A stretch of 36,998 nt of DNA from Mycobacterium sp. Its GTDB lineage: Bacteria > Actinomycetota > Actinomycetes > Mycobacteriales > Mycobacteriaceae. Of this stretch, positions 1-9,297 are shown piece by piece. A model generated the notes under the pieces. It was given only the letters and a program-made list of their open reading frames with translations, did not search any database and was not told where the DNA came from. Each line of letters opens with the position of its first letter. Within the stretch, counting starts at the first letter, position 1. The stretch covers positions 1 through 36,998 of the forward strand of contig NZ_JAICZA010000035.1 in assembly GCF_025933915.1 (NCBI RefSeq), written 5' to 3'. Both the position numbers and the translations under genes were made by a program.

Positions 1-829
<829 letters not shown>

Positions 830-1648
830 CTAGGCGACGAGGCGACGCAAAAGCGTTGACGCCGCAGCTATTCCGAGCACCGCCGCCACCGCCAGCACGA
901 CGATGCCGACCGGGTTGAAGGGGGTGCCGATCAGCAGCGCCCGCAGCGCGTCAACCTCGTAACTGAGGGGATTGACCCTGCTCAGCACGCGCAACCACGC
1001 CGGCATCACGTCAACCGGGTACAGCGCGTTGGAGGCGAAGAACAACGGCATCGTGATCGCCTGTCCGATGCCCATCAGCCGATCGCGATTGCGCACCAGG
1101 CCGGCCAGCGTCATCGACAGGCAGGCGAAGAACGCGGCGCCGAGCATGACGACGCCCATCGCTGCCACGATCCGCAGGGGATTGATCGTCAGGCCGACGC
1201 GCATCAGATATGCCAGCGCCATCACGCCGACAACCTGGGCCACCGAACGCACGCCGGCCGCGAAGGCCTTGCCGGTGATCAGCGCCGACGCCGGCGCCGG
1301 CGTCACCATGAGCTTGGCGAGCACACCGGCGTCCCGATCCCAAATGATCTGTATCCCATAGAAGATGGAGATGAACAACGCCGACTGGGCGATGATCCCC
1401 GGCGCCAGAAAGGCCAGATACGACACCGATCCGGTTGCGATGACGTGTAAGTGACTGAACGTGGTACCGAAAACCAGCAGCCACAGCGCCGGCTGCACCA
1501 TCCGGGTGACGAGTTCGGTCCGGTCATGTTGCAGTTTCTGCAGTTCGACGATCGCGAATGCCCCGATGCGACTGGACAGGGCGCCAACGCGCTGCCATCC
1601 CCGCGGCGCGCGGACCAATGTTCCCGCCGCGGCGCCATCAACCGACAC
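830..1648 (-). CDS. ABC-2 type (DrrB-like) transporter permease
   Basis: The membrane half of a drug/lipid-type ABC exporter, 272 residues from GTG at 1648. After a soluble N-terminus ending in VELQKLQHDRTELVTRMVQP, it shows about six hydrophobic segments. Family features include the LAPGIIAQSALF and DRDAGVLAKLMVTP stretches and the final NPLSYEVDALRALLIG block, all typical of DrrB/ABC-2 permeases. The frame is open upstream to 1789, but that extension is low-complexity (repeated RHRIWT) and is only the other reading of the ATPase tail repeat. The GTG at 1648 overlaps the ATPase stop by 11 nt and has an AGAAGGG-like ribosome site, so translational coupling is likely. The substrate is unknown; the MarR partner suggests induction by a small hydrophobic compound. 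Confidence 0.88.
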   Translation of the reverse strand: MSVDGAAAGTLVRAPRGWQRVGALSSRIGAFAIVELQKLQHDRTELVTRMVQPALWLLVFGTTFSHLHVIATGSVSYLAFLAPGIIAQSALFISIFYGIQIIWDRDAGVLAKLMVTPAPASALITGKAFAAGVRSVAQVVGVMALAYLMRVGLTINPLRIVAAMGVVMLGAAFFACLSMTLAGLVRNRDRLMGIGQAITMPLFFASNALYPVDVMPAWLRVLSRVNPLSYEVDALRALLIGTPFNPVGIVVLAVAAVLGIAAASTLLRRLVA

Positions 1649-2513
1649 GGCGCGCCACCCTTCTGCTGGAACGGATTTCCCGAAGGGACCCGGGTGTCGG
1701 CGGCGATGCTGCTTCGTCGTGCAAACGCGATGCCGCGTCCAAATCCGATGCCGCGTCCAGATCCGATGCCGCATAGTGGCGGAACACATCCTCGAGCGTG
1801 GCGCCCGGCGACACCTTGGATATCCGGGCCTTCAACACCTCAGGCGCGCCGACGGCCCGCAAGGCGCCGTGGTGCATCAGCGCCACCCGATCGCACAGCG
1901 CGTCGGCTTCCTCCATGTAATGGGTGGTCAGCAGCACCGTCATGCCGAACCGGGCCTGCATCTTTCGCACCTGCGACCAGACGCCGTCGCGCGCGATCGG
2001 GTCCAGCCCCACGGTCGGTTCGTCCAGCACCAGCAGTGACGGGCGGTTGACCAGCGCCTGCGCCACCTCAAGTCGACGAACCATGCCGCCGGAGTAGGTC
2101 GACGCCATCCGGCCGGCCACGTCCGAAAGGTCCATGGCGGCCAGCGCCTCATCGACGCGATCGGAGCGCTCGGCGCGCGGCACACCGTACAGCCGCGCGA
2201 ACCATTCCACGTTCTGCCGCCCTGTCAATGCGGGCTCAATCGAAAGCTGTTGCGGCACATAGCCGATGTTGCTTCTGATATCGGTGGTCTGGCGGCGCGC
2301 GTCCATGCCGAAAACGTGCAGTTCGCCCTGCCGCACCGGGGCCAACGTCGTCAGCATCCGGACCATAGTCGTCTTTCCGGCGCCATTGGGCCCCAGCAGC
2401 CCCATGGTTTCACCGGGCCGAACGCGCAATGTCACGTCATCGACGGCGGTGAACTGGCCGTAGCGGTAGGTCAGATGCCTGGCGTCGACGGCCATCGGCA
2501 GCGATCCGCTCAT
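1638..2513 (-). CDS. ABC transporter ATPase (DrrA-like)
   Basis: Nucleotide-binding subunit, 291 residues, paired with the adjacent ABC-2 permease. Walker A GPNGAGKT is at residues 41-48, the Q-loop at VPQQ (about 86-89), signature SGGM at 141-144, Walker B LVLDEP at 161-166 with catalytic Glu165, and the switch His198 in TTH. After the usual DrrA end (LEDVFRHY, about 240-247) there is an unusual tail of about 44 residues. It holds a six-residue repeat (ASDLDA) followed by an Arg-rich end, and comes from an 18-bp tandem DNA repeat. The start ATG overlaps the MarR stop as ATGA; Met7 is an alternative start. The operon order MarR-ATPase-permease points to a self-regulated efflux unit. This block is not between fbpC and htdZ in M. 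tuberculosis as I remember it, so it may be accessory. Confidence 0.93.
   Translation of the reverse strand: MSGSLPMAVDARHLTYRYGQFTAVDDVTLRVRPGETMGLLGPNGAGKTTMVRMLTTLAPVRQGELHVFGMDARRQTTDIRSNIGYVPQQLSIEPALTGRQNVEWFARLYGVPRAERSDRVDEALAAMDLSDVAGRMASTYSGGMVRRLEVAQALVNRPSLLVLDEPTVGLDPIARDGVWSQVRKMQARFGMTVLLTTHYMEEADALCDRVALMHHGALRAVGAPEVLKARISKVSPGATLEDVFRHYAASDLDAASDLDAASRLHDEAASPPTPGSLREIRSSRRVARRVG
1729..1773. repeat. 18-bp tandem repeat (about 2.5 copies) in the ATPase 3' end
   Basis: GATGCCGCGTCCAAATCC (1729-1746) is followed by GATGCCGCGTCCAGATCC (1747-1764, one mismatch) and a partial third copy starting GATGCCGCAT at 1765. The unit is a multiple of three, so copy-number change would keep the ATPase frame and add or remove six residues. 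This is a minisatellite-like element that could vary between strains. Confidence 0.85.
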
Positions 2514-2971
2514 GATCGTCGCTCCTGGAGTATTCGGGTCATGGTGTCGAGCACCTCCAATCCCTTTGCCAAAGACTCGATTTCGTCCGCGTCAAGTTCG
2601 TCGAGCACCTCGGACAGCAAGGCGCGCCGCGCGGCGCGCGACGCGTCGAGGATCTGTTGGGCGGCCTCGGCGAGCTGGAGCCGGCACACCCGGCGGTCCG
2701 TGTCTCCGGCGGTGCGGCGCAGGAGTCCGTCGGACACCAGCTTGGTGACCAGGGTCGAGGCGGTGTTGGGGACGAGCCCGAGTTCGGCGGCGGCGACGCC
2801 GACCGAAATCCCCGGACGCCGTCCGACCAGCCACAGCAGCTCGGATTGCGATTCGGAAAGTCGCGACGAATCGAACGCGCGTCCGGCCGACCTGCGTAGT
2901 TGCCGTCGGAACCGGCCGACCACGCCGAACAGGTCGGTCGCGACATCGGTGCGTGCTTTCACTTCCGCCAT
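2510..2971 (-). CDS. MarR-family transcriptional regulator
   Basis: 153 residues with the MarR winged-helix layout: N-terminal dimer helix (RFRRQLRRSAGRAFD), helix-turn-helix SVGVAAAELGLVPNTASTLVTKLVSDGLL (about 57-84), the wing with the family motif GDTDRRVCRLQLAE, then C-terminal dimerisation helices. It is first in the ABC operon and overlaps the ATPase start by 4 nt (ATGA), so it is very likely the local repressor of the exporter. A short palindrome TAGCCGAGCTA (2982-2992) lies just upstream of the start and is a possible operator half-site. The ligand is unknown. Confidence 0.9.
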   Translation of the reverse strand: MAEVKARTDVATDLFGVVGRFRRQLRRSAGRAFDSSRLSESQSELLWLVGRRPGISVGVAAAELGLVPNTASTLVTKLVSDGLLRRTAGDTDRRVCRLQLAEAAQQILDASRAARRALLSEVLDELDADEIESLAKGLEVLDTMTRILQERRS

Positions 2972-3028
2972 GATACCTCTGTAGCCGAGCTATTTATGTG
3001 AAGAGGCTTTGCCTACCGGATGTACCCG

Positions 3029-3526
3029 CTACTTGGGAAGGCGATGCAGAACGACGCCGGTCATGGCGCCGTCGTCGACGTCAGCGGTCATATACGTGCA
3101 GAAGGGTTGGCGGCGGCGATCCGTCGGCGACCCCGGATTGAGCATGCGCAACCCGGTCGCGGTGGTGCTATCCCAGGGGATGTGGCTATGCCCGAACACC
3201 AACACCTGGGTGTCCGGGTGCAGTCGCGACATCCGGGCTTCGCGGCCGGCCGCGGCGCCGGTCTCGTGCACGACCGTGAATCGCACACCCGCCAAGGTCA
3301 CGTCCGCGCGCTCGGGCAGCCGCGCCCGTAACGCCGGACCGTCGTTGTTTCCCCAGCACGCCACCAGTCGAGTGGCCCTGGTTTGTAGCTCGTCGAGCAA
3401 TTCGGGCGCTACCCAATCGCCGGCGTGTATGACCACATCGGCTCCCGCGACCTCATCCCATACCTGTGCGGGCAGGTCGCGGGCGCGTCGCGGGACGTGG
3501 GTATCGGCGATCAGGAGCAGCCGCAC
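3029..3526 (-). CDS. YfcE/MJ0936-type metallophosphoesterase
   Basis: A small calcineurin-like phosphodiesterase, about 165 residues. All metal-binding motifs are visible: the N-terminal ADTHVP, VIHAGDW, WGNND and the final GHSHIPW. The family hydrolyses phosphodiesters such as cyclic nucleotides or model substrates with Mn2+ or Zn2+; the true substrate cannot be read from sequence. I chose GTG at 3526 because AGGATGG lies 4 nt upstream; GTG at 3541 and TTG at 3544 are alternatives. It ends 57 bp before the MarR operon starts and follows mmpL on the same strand with about 70 bp between, so it may be transcribed from upstream. Confidence 0.87.
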   Translation of the reverse strand: MRLLLIADTHVPRRARDLPAQVWDEVAGADVVIHAGDWVAPELLDELQTRATRLVACWGNNDGPALRARLPERADVTLAGVRFTVVHETGAAAGREARMSRLHPDTQVLVFGHSHIPWDSTTATGLRMLNPGSPTDRRRQPFCTYMTADVDDGAMTGVVLHRLPK

Positions 3527-3598
3527 AGGACCATCCTGCACCAATCGGGGTCGGTGTGGTTCCCATTACGGCCCTGGGCCGTTAGTGCGTCCGCGGCC

Positions 3599-6460
3599 TC
3601 ATCGAGAAGAGGCGAACGAACGGGTCGACGCGGTCCGAATTGTCGGGGCAGGTAGCCGACCCGGCCGCTGGCGTACTCGTAGCGGCCACCAGAACCAGCG
3701 TCCGAGCAGCGCCGCGATGGACGGTGTCATCAGGGAGCGCACGATCAGGGTGTCGAAGAGCAAACCGAGGCCGATCGTGCTGCCGGCCTGGCCGATGGAA
3801 CGCAGGTCGCTGGCGACCATCGACATCATGGTGAAGGCGAAGACCAGGCCGGCCGCGGTGACGACGCCGCCCGTGCTGCCCATCGAGCGAATGATGCCTG
3901 TCCTCAGGCCGGCGCCGATCTCCTCCTGGAACCGAGACACGAGCAACAGGTTGTAGTCGGATCCGACGGCCAGCAAAATGATCAACCCGAACACCGGGGC
4001 GATCCAGTTCAACTCCAAGCCCAAGAGGTGTTGCCATACCAGCACCGACAGCCCGAACGCGGCACCCAGCGACAGCAGCACCGTCCCGATGATCACCACG
4101 GACGCGATCAAGGCGCGGGTGATGATCAACATGACGGCGAAAATCAGTGTCAGGGCCGCTGTTCCGACGATCAGCAGGTCGTATTGGGAACCCGCCTGAA
4201 TGTCGCGGTAGATTGCCGCCGTGCCGGCGAGGTAGAACTTTGCTCCGGTCAGGGTGGTTCCCTTCACGGCTTGCTGGGCGGCGGCCAGCGCCGGCTTGAC
4301 CGCTGAGATGCCGGTTGGCGTTGCCGGATCCGCATCGTGGGTGATGATGAAGCGCGCGGCCTTGCCGTCCGGCGAAAGGAAGAGTTTCAGGCCGCGCTGA
4401 AAGTCAGGGTTCTGGAACGCTTCCGGGGGAAGGTAGAAATAGTCGCCGCTCCTGGAGGCGTCGAAGGCCTGGCCCATCGCGCTGGCTGTATCGGTCATCT
4501 GAGCCATTTGGGTGACCAGACCCGAGAAGCTGCCGTGCATGGTGAGCAAAGTCCCTTGCATGGACTTCGCCACCGCGATGATCGGCGGAAACTGCGCGAG
4601 CATCTGCGGCAACACCGCGTCGACATCGTTCAGGTCCTTGATCAGCGTCCTCATGTCCTCGCTGAACTTGTCCACACCGTCGATCGCCTCGAACACCGAC
4701 CGCGAAGCCCAGCACGCGGGGATGTTGAAACAGTGCTGTTCCCAATATAAATAGTTGCGGAACGGCCGCGCGAAATCATCGAAGTCGGCCAGATTATCTC
4801 GCATCTGCTCCAGCGTGGATTGCATCTCGTGCATGTCGCCGACCATGTGGTGCGTCGTGCCGCTCATCTGCCCCAGCAAGCGCTGCAGCCGTTCCATCGA
4901 TGCGATCATGGCGCCGAGATCGTCGCTCATCGTGAGCATGTCGGCCGTCCGGTCCTTCATGAATTGAAGGTTCTGTTGGATCGGGATCGATTGGGCGCTG
5001 ATCTGGAACGGGATCGACGTGTGCTCGATCGGCCCGCCCAGCGGGCGGGTGATGCCTTGTACCATCGCGATTCCCGGCGACCGAAAGACGTCCTTGGCGA
5101 TCCTGTCCAGGATGATCATGTCGCCGCTATTGCGCATGTCGTGATCGCTCTCGACCATGAGGATGTCGGGATTCATTGTCGCGGCGGTGAAATGGCGTTC
5201 CGCCGCCGCGTATCCGACGTTCGATGGCAAGCTGCCGGGGATGTAGAAGCGATCGTTGTAGCTGATTTTCATGGTCGGCATGATCAGGATGCCGACGATC
5301 GCGAGGACCAGCGAGGCCGCGAACACCGGGCCCGGCCAGCGCACGGTGGCGGCGCCGATACGGCGCCACCCGCGGGTCTTGATGGTCCTTCTCGGGTCGA
5401 GCAAGCCGAACCGACTGGCGACCGCGACAACGGCGGGCGCGGCGGTCATCGCCCCGGCGACGACGACGAGCAACCCCAGAGCCGAAGGAATGCCCAGCGC
5501 CTTGAAGTACGACAGACGCGCCAGGTGCAGGCAGAACGTCGCCCCGGCGATCGTCAACCCCGAGCCCAAGATGATGTGCGATGTCCCCCGAAACATCGTG
5601 TAATAGGCCGCTTCTCGGTCCTGGCCGGCCTGACGCGCCTCCTGGTAGCGCCCGATGAGAAAAATCGCGTAGTCGGTTCCGGCCGCAATCGCCAACGAGG
5701 ACAACATCGCAACGACGAACGTCGAGAAGCCCAGCAGGCCGGAGTTCCCCAGGAGCGCGACGAGCCCTCTGGCCGTGCCCATCTCGAAACCCACCATCAC
5801 GAGAACCAGAAGCACCGTGCTGATGGAGCGGTAGGCGATGAAAAGCATGATCATGATGACCACGCCCGTCACGCCCATCATCTTGAACATGCTTTTGTCG
5901 GCGGCCTCGTTCATGTCCGTCGTCAGCGGCGCCGGGCCGGTGACGTAGACGTCGAGCCCCTTGGGTGGCGCCGACTTGTCGACGGTCGTCCGTACCGCGT
6001 CCACGGATTCGTTGCCCTGGGTGCTGCCCTGGTTGCCGGCCAAATTGAGTTGGACGTAGGCGGCTTTGCCGTCGCGGCTCTGGACGCCGGCGGCGGTGAG
6101 CGGATCTCCCCACACGTTGTGGACGTGCTGCACGTGCCCGGGGTCGGCCGCCAGCTTCTTCACCAAGCCGTCGTAATAGCGGTGCGCTTCGTCGCCAAGC
6201 GGCTTGTCGCCCTCCAAAACGATCATCGCGATGCTGTCGGAATCCGACTCGTGGAATGTCGCGCCGATGCGCTTGGCGGCGATCATCGCCGGCGCGTCTT
6301 GCGGCGACATCGTCACTGCGTGATTTCGCGCGACCGACTCGATCGGCGGCACAAGCACATTGAGCGCGACGGTCAACAGCAGCCATGCCACAAGGATCGG
6401 CACGGCGAATCTGCGGACGAATCGCATGAATCGCGGACGAGCGTCGTTGTCGGCGTTCAT
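3599..6460 (-). CDS. MmpL-family RND lipid/siderophore transporter (MmpL4/5-like)
   Basis: 953 residues with the RND layout: TM1 at about 18-38, a first periplasmic domain, a TM bundle from about 195, a second long periplasmic region (about 400-755), and a second TM bundle to about 920. The paired proton-relay motifs are intact: GTDYAIF (Asp263, Tyr264) and GSDYNLLL (Asp835, Tyr836). Residues about 490-670 are Met/Gln-rich and helical, like the coiled-coil hairpin of the MmpL4/5 class. The pair Cys577 and Cys583 in EQHCFNIPACW is also typical of that class. It overlaps the mmpS stop by ATGA. MmpS4/5-MmpL4/5 pairs export siderophores or lipids and drugs; which member this is cannot be decided. 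The neighbouring CsoR-type regulator is unusual for this family. Confidence 0.93.
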   Translation of the reverse strand: MNADNDARPRFMRFVRRFAVPILVAWLLLTVALNVLVPPIESVARNHAVTMSPQDAPAMIAAKRIGATFHESDSDSIAMIVLEGDKPLGDEAHRYYDGLVKKLAADPGHVQHVHNVWGDPLTAAGVQSRDGKAAYVQLNLAGNQGSTQGNESVDAVRTTVDKSAPPKGLDVYVTGPAPLTTDMNEAADKSMFKMMGVTGVVIMIMLFIAYRSISTVLLVLVMVGFEMGTARGLVALLGNSGLLGFSTFVVAMLSSLAIAAGTDYAIFLIGRYQEARQAGQDREAAYYTMFRGTSHIILGSGLTIAGATFCLHLARLSYFKALGIPSALGLLVVVAGAMTAAPAVVAVASRFGLLDPRRTIKTRGWRRIGAATVRWPGPVFAASLVLAIVGILIMPTMKISYNDRFYIPGSLPSNVGYAAAERHFTAATMNPDILMVESDHDMRNSGDMIILDRIAKDVFRSPGIAMVQGITRPLGGPIEHTSIPFQISAQSIPIQQNLQFMKDRTADMLTMSDDLGAMIASMERLQRLLGQMSGTTHHMVGDMHEMQSTLEQMRDNLADFDDFARPFRNYLYWEQHCFNIPACWASRSVFEAIDGVDKFSEDMRTLIKDLNDVDAVLPQMLAQFPPIIAVAKSMQGTLLTMHGSFSGLVTQMAQMTDTASAMGQAFDASRSGDYFYLPPEAFQNPDFQRGLKLFLSPDGKAARFIITHDADPATPTGISAVKPALAAAQQAVKGTTLTGAKFYLAGTAAIYRDIQAGSQYDLLIVGTAALTLIFAVMLIITRALIASVVIIGTVLLSLGAAFGLSVLVWQHLLGLELNWIAPVFGLIILLAVGSDYNLLLVSRFQEEIGAGLRTGIIRSMGSTGGVVTAAGLVFAFTMMSMVASDLRSIGQAGSTIGLGLLFDTLIVRSLMTPSIAALLGRWFWWPLRVRQRPGRLPAPTIRTASTRSFASSR

Positions 6461-6888
6461 CCGGCTTTCACCAGACAGGAGGTTTGGGCGTGGTGTCCAG
6501 CCGAGGACCGTTCGTCCTTGATCTCACCGTTGACGGTGATGCGGCACCCGATGTCATCGCTATCGCCTTGCGCCACCACGCTGGCGATCACGGCGGGCAC
6601 GGTTGTCGTGACGGTGAGGGTCCACGGCAGGGTGGTGAAGTCCGCCTGTTTCGGCTGCGCGTTCGTGTCGAGGTAGCTCACGGTTCCTGTTGTGCCGCTG
6701 GGTCCGTAGACGTCGTAGGTCACTCGTTTGATGTGCGAGGACTCCAGTGGTTCGGCGCTGCTGCCCGTCGCGGTAAAGATCGCGTCGGAGCCGAAAACGC
6801 CGCGGAGCCGGTCGACCGCGACACCGCCGAGGGCAACTGCCGCCACGACGACGAGCGGCACCCAAGCCCGTTTGAGAAGGGTGGACAC
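6457..6888 (-). CDS. MmpS-family accessory membrane protein
   Basis: 143 residues: a short cytoplasmic N-terminus, one TM helix (about 8-26, AWVPLVVVAAVALGG), then a periplasmic beta-rich domain with the family blocks KRVTYDVYGPSGTTGTVSYLD, LPWTLTVTTTVPA and DIGCRITVNGE. Two Cys (in DIGC and TSC) fit the conserved MmpS pair. The start is GTG at 6888 behind a purine-rich AAAGGAAA site. MmpS proteins work with the adjacent MmpL in export and siderophore release. The 234-bp divergent region to the csoR-like gene holds the operators at 7055-7113. Confidence 0.93.
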   Translation of the reverse strand: MSTLLKRAWVPLVVVAAVALGGVAVDRLRGVFGSDAIFTATGSSAEPLESSHIKRVTYDVYGPSGTTGTVSYLDTNAQPKQADFTTLPWTLTVTTTVPAVIASVVAQGDSDDIGCRITVNGEIKDERSSAGHHAQTSCLVKAG

Positions 6889-7054
6889 TGACGTTTCCTT
6901 TCCCTCCCCGACCTGGTCTTGTTAGGGAGTTTCAGTCGGGGTCGCCGCAGCTGATAGAGCCATTTGGCCCGCACCCGAGGGCCGGTGGGCACACGCCTCA
7001 CGTCATCGCGGGATGAGGTACGCACGAGCCGTTGCTTGGGCCGCAACTCAACAA

Positions 7055-7113
7055 ATACCATACCCCTGGGGGTATTGTCACGCCTGCATGCTATACCCAG
7101 CGGGGTATGGTAT
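7055..7113. promoter_or_regulatory. Double CsoR-type operator in the mmpS / csoR-like divergent region
   Basis: Box 1, ATACCCCTGGGGGTAT (7060-7075), is a perfect 7-2-7 dyad. Box 2, ATACCCAGCGGGGTAT (7093-7108), has one mismatch. Their centres are 33 bp apart, about three helical turns. In addition the 12-mer ATACCATACCCC (7055-7066) is the exact inverse of GGGGTATGGTAT (7102-7113), so the whole element is one nested dyad. CsoR-family repressors bind G-tract dyads of the form TACCC...GGGTA. Box 2 covers a candidate -10 (TATGGT, 7106-7111) for the csoR-like gene. The rest of the gap (6889-7054) shows no other clear structure. Confidence 0.82.
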
Positions 7114-7119
7114 GAATGA

Positions 7120-7431
<312 letters not shown>

Positions 7432-7463
7432 CGGCCTGGCTGCTACGGAAGGGGAAGGGCCAA

Positions 7464-8078
7464 ATGTCCTCTGCTGAGAGGGATCAGCCTGAACCGAAGG
7501 TGACGCTGTGGCTAGACCCGGTGTGTCCATTCTCGTGGAACACCGCACGTTGGCTGCGCGCCGTGGCCGAGAATGCGGGACTGGCCGTCGATTGGCGACT
7601 GATGAGCCTGGCGGTTCTGAACGAGGGACGCGAACTGCCGCAAGCCCAGCAGGCCCGGATGCGTGACTCGCAACAGATCGGCCGGCTGATGACCGCCATA
7701 GCCCGCGAACAGGGAACCGCCGGATGGGTAGCCGCGTATTTCGCCTTCGGGGAGCGATACTTCGACCGTTCAGAAGCCCTCGATGCCAATCTCGTCGCGC
7801 ACGTCTTGATGACGGTCGGCGCCCGCGGCGCCGTCGCCGCCGCCGTGTCGGACGCGTCCCTCGACGAGCTGGTACGGCAGCAGCATCAGGCGGGGCAAGA
7901 GGCGCTGGGCGAAACCGGAGGCAGCCCGATTCTGCGGATCGGCGAACACGCATTTTTCGGGCCGGTCCTGACCGCGCCACCGGAGGCCGAGGCCGCCACC
8001 GCGCTGTTCGATGCGGTCGCGACGTTGGCCGCAACCCCGCAGTTCGCTCAGTTGCAACGGCCACGTGCTGCGGCCTAG
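7464..8078 (+). CDS. DsbA-family thioredoxin-fold protein, Rv2466c-like, with CPFS motif
   Basis: 204 residues resembling mycothiol-dependent nitroreductase/oxidoreductases such as M. tuberculosis Rv2466c: early strand LWLDPVCPFSWNTARWL, LMSLAVLNEGRELP, the helical insertion, and the cis-Pro region GGSPILRIGEHAFFGPVL. The active-site motif is C21-P-F-S24, whereas Rv2466c has CPWC, so only the nucleophilic Cys remains. That implies a monothiol mechanism with mycothiol or another small thiol as partner. There is no signal peptide, so it is cytoplasmic. The Shine-Dalgarno GGAAGGGGAAGGG precedes ATG at 7464. It lies 32 bp after the csoR-like gene and is very likely co-transcribed with it. Confidence 0.88.
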   Translation: MSSAERDQPEPKVTLWLDPVCPFSWNTARWLRAVAENAGLAVDWRLMSLAVLNEGRELPQAQQARMRDSQQIGRLMTAIAREQGTAGWVAAYFAFGERYFDRSEALDANLVAHVLMTVGARGAVAAAVSDASLDELVRQQHQAGQEALGETGGSPILRIGEHAFFGPVLTAPPEAEAATALFDAVATLAATPQFAQLQRPRAAA

Positions 8079-8135
8079 CCGCGGTACGCGGCGAAATCTC
8101 GGACAGTCGCGTAAGGGTAAACAGAGGAGAAGCAC

Positions 8136-8537
8136 ATGACATCAGGGTTGAGCACCACGCTGCACACCTCGTTCGAGGACGCGGTGGATCGGACGACAAA
8201 GGCACTGGCCGATCAGGGTTTTGGCGTACTGACCACGATCGACGTGAAAGCGACGCTGAAGCAAAAGCTCGGCGAGGAAATGGAAAACTACCTCATCTTG
8301 GGCGCCTGTAGCCCCGGGTTGGCGCATCGCGCGTTGGGCATCCACCGCCAGATCGGCCAGTTACTGCCGTGCAATGTGGTGGTGCGATCCGATCCCGCCG
8401 GCGATGGCGATGCGGTCCTGGTCGAGGCGATGGATCCGCAACTCATGGTCAAAGTGACGGGCGAGCAGGGGGCCCTGCAAGACGTCGCGGACGAGGCCAC
8501 CGCCAGGCTGCAAGCGGCGATCGGCGCGCTCGGGTAA
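8136..8537 (+). CDS. DUF302-domain protein
   Basis: 133 residues with the DUF302 pattern: SFEDAVDRTTKALADQGFGVLTTIDVKATLKQKLG, then NYLILGACSPGLAHRAL and LLPCNVVVR. Two Cys are visible (58 and 79); Cys58 lies in the loop GACSP. Function is unknown for the family. The domain is often found near sulfur-oxidation or redox genes, which suits its place behind the thiol-type CsoR homologue and the DsbA-like gene. GAGGAGA is a good ribosome site 7 nt before ATG 8136. It is cytoplasmic with no TM segment. Confidence 0.88.
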   Translation: MTSGLSTTLHTSFEDAVDRTTKALADQGFGVLTTIDVKATLKQKLGEEMENYLILGACSPGLAHRALGIHRQIGQLLPCNVVVRSDPAGDGDAVLVEAMDPQLMVKVTGEQGALQDVADEATARLQAAIGALG

Positions 8538-8631
8538 CCCGCCCCGCCCCGCGTCACCGTGATTGCCTGGCGAACGCGGCACTGCTCAGGTGGGGAGAAG
8601 AGACCGCGCGTCCTACCTGAAAGGGGTTGAT

Positions 8632-9297
8632 TTGTCGGTGCTTTCAGGGCTGATGTCGGCGAGGCTGACTGCACCGGCAGTGGTGATCGCACTTTCGCCT
8701 GTGCCCATTGTGCTGTCGTTATTGCTGCTTGTTCACAATGAGCGGCCTTTTACCTCCAGCGTCGCCTATCTTCTGGGGAGATTGGTATCGGTGGGCACGC
8801 TCACGATCGCGTTCATGCGCGTTCCGCGGTTGTTCGACATGCTGCTCGGGCCGGCACCCCCGTGGGCCGACTGGGTGGCCATGGCCGGCGGCGTGGTCCT
8901 GGTGGCGTTGGGGGTGCAGCTGTGGCGGCGCCGCCGTTCGGCCGGCCGCCCGGGATGGGACGGCAGGGTTGGCCGGATTACGCCCGGGGTGGCGGCAGGC
9001 ATTGGAATGTTTCCGATGCTGGCCAATCCCAAAGTGCTGGCCGCCAGCGCGGCCGTCGGATTGCAGATCACCTCTGCCGGCTTGACCGGTGCCAACGCGG
9101 TGGTCGCCGTCGCTTACTACGCCATCCTGGCGAATTCGACTGTGGCCGCGCCTATCCTGGCTTACGTCGTTTTCGGTCCACGAATTGATCCACGACTCGA
9201 CCGGCTGAGACGTTGGATACAAGATCGGCACCGAGTGCTGACGGCCGGCACGCTCGTGATCGCGGGCACCGCGGTGGTGCTGTACGGACTCGCCTAA
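8632..9297 (+). CDS. Sap/GAP-family multi-pass membrane protein
   Basis: About 221 residues with six likely TM helices and the pattern of the LysE-superfamily GAP/Sap group: ALSPVPIVLSLLLLV near the N-terminus, a central basic loop LWRRRRSAGRPGWDG, then ANPKVLAASAAVGLQI and a final hydrophobic helix. M. tuberculosis Sap (sulfolipid-1-addressing protein) and the glycopeptidolipid-addressing Gap are relatives that help surface lipids reach the outside. The frame is open from ATG 8563, but AAGGGG at 8621-8626 sits 5 nt before TTG 8632, and the residues before it are charged and unlike the family, so I prefer 8632 (GTG 8638 also possible). As last gene of the csoR-like operon it may link this unit to export of a lipid or small solute. 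Confidence 0.82.
   Translation: MSVLSGLMSARLTAPAVVIALSPVPIVLSLLLLVHNERPFTSSVAYLLGRLVSVGTLTIAFMRVPRLFDMLLGPAPPWADWVAMAGGVVLVALGVQLWRRRRSAGRPGWDGRVGRITPGVAAGIGMFPMLANPKVLAASAAVGLQITSAGLTGANAVVAVAYYAILANSTVAAPILAYVVFGPRIDPRLDRLRRWIQDRHRVLTAGTLVIAGTAVVLYGLA

Noticed and set aside
1011..1484. Several other open frames inside the ABC permease gene
   Set aside because: They lack TM segments and family motifs; third-position GC bias favours the permease frame.
4820..6676. Long plus-strand open frame (618 codons) antisense to mmpL/mmpS
   Set aside because: His/Arg/Asp-rich composition typical of the complement of a GC-rich gene; the opposite strand encodes a complete MmpL with all motifs.
7060..7108. 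Short CRISPR-like or iteron repeat reading of the G-tract boxes
   Set aside because: Only two inverted boxes with operator symmetry next to a DUF156 gene; regulator binding explains them.
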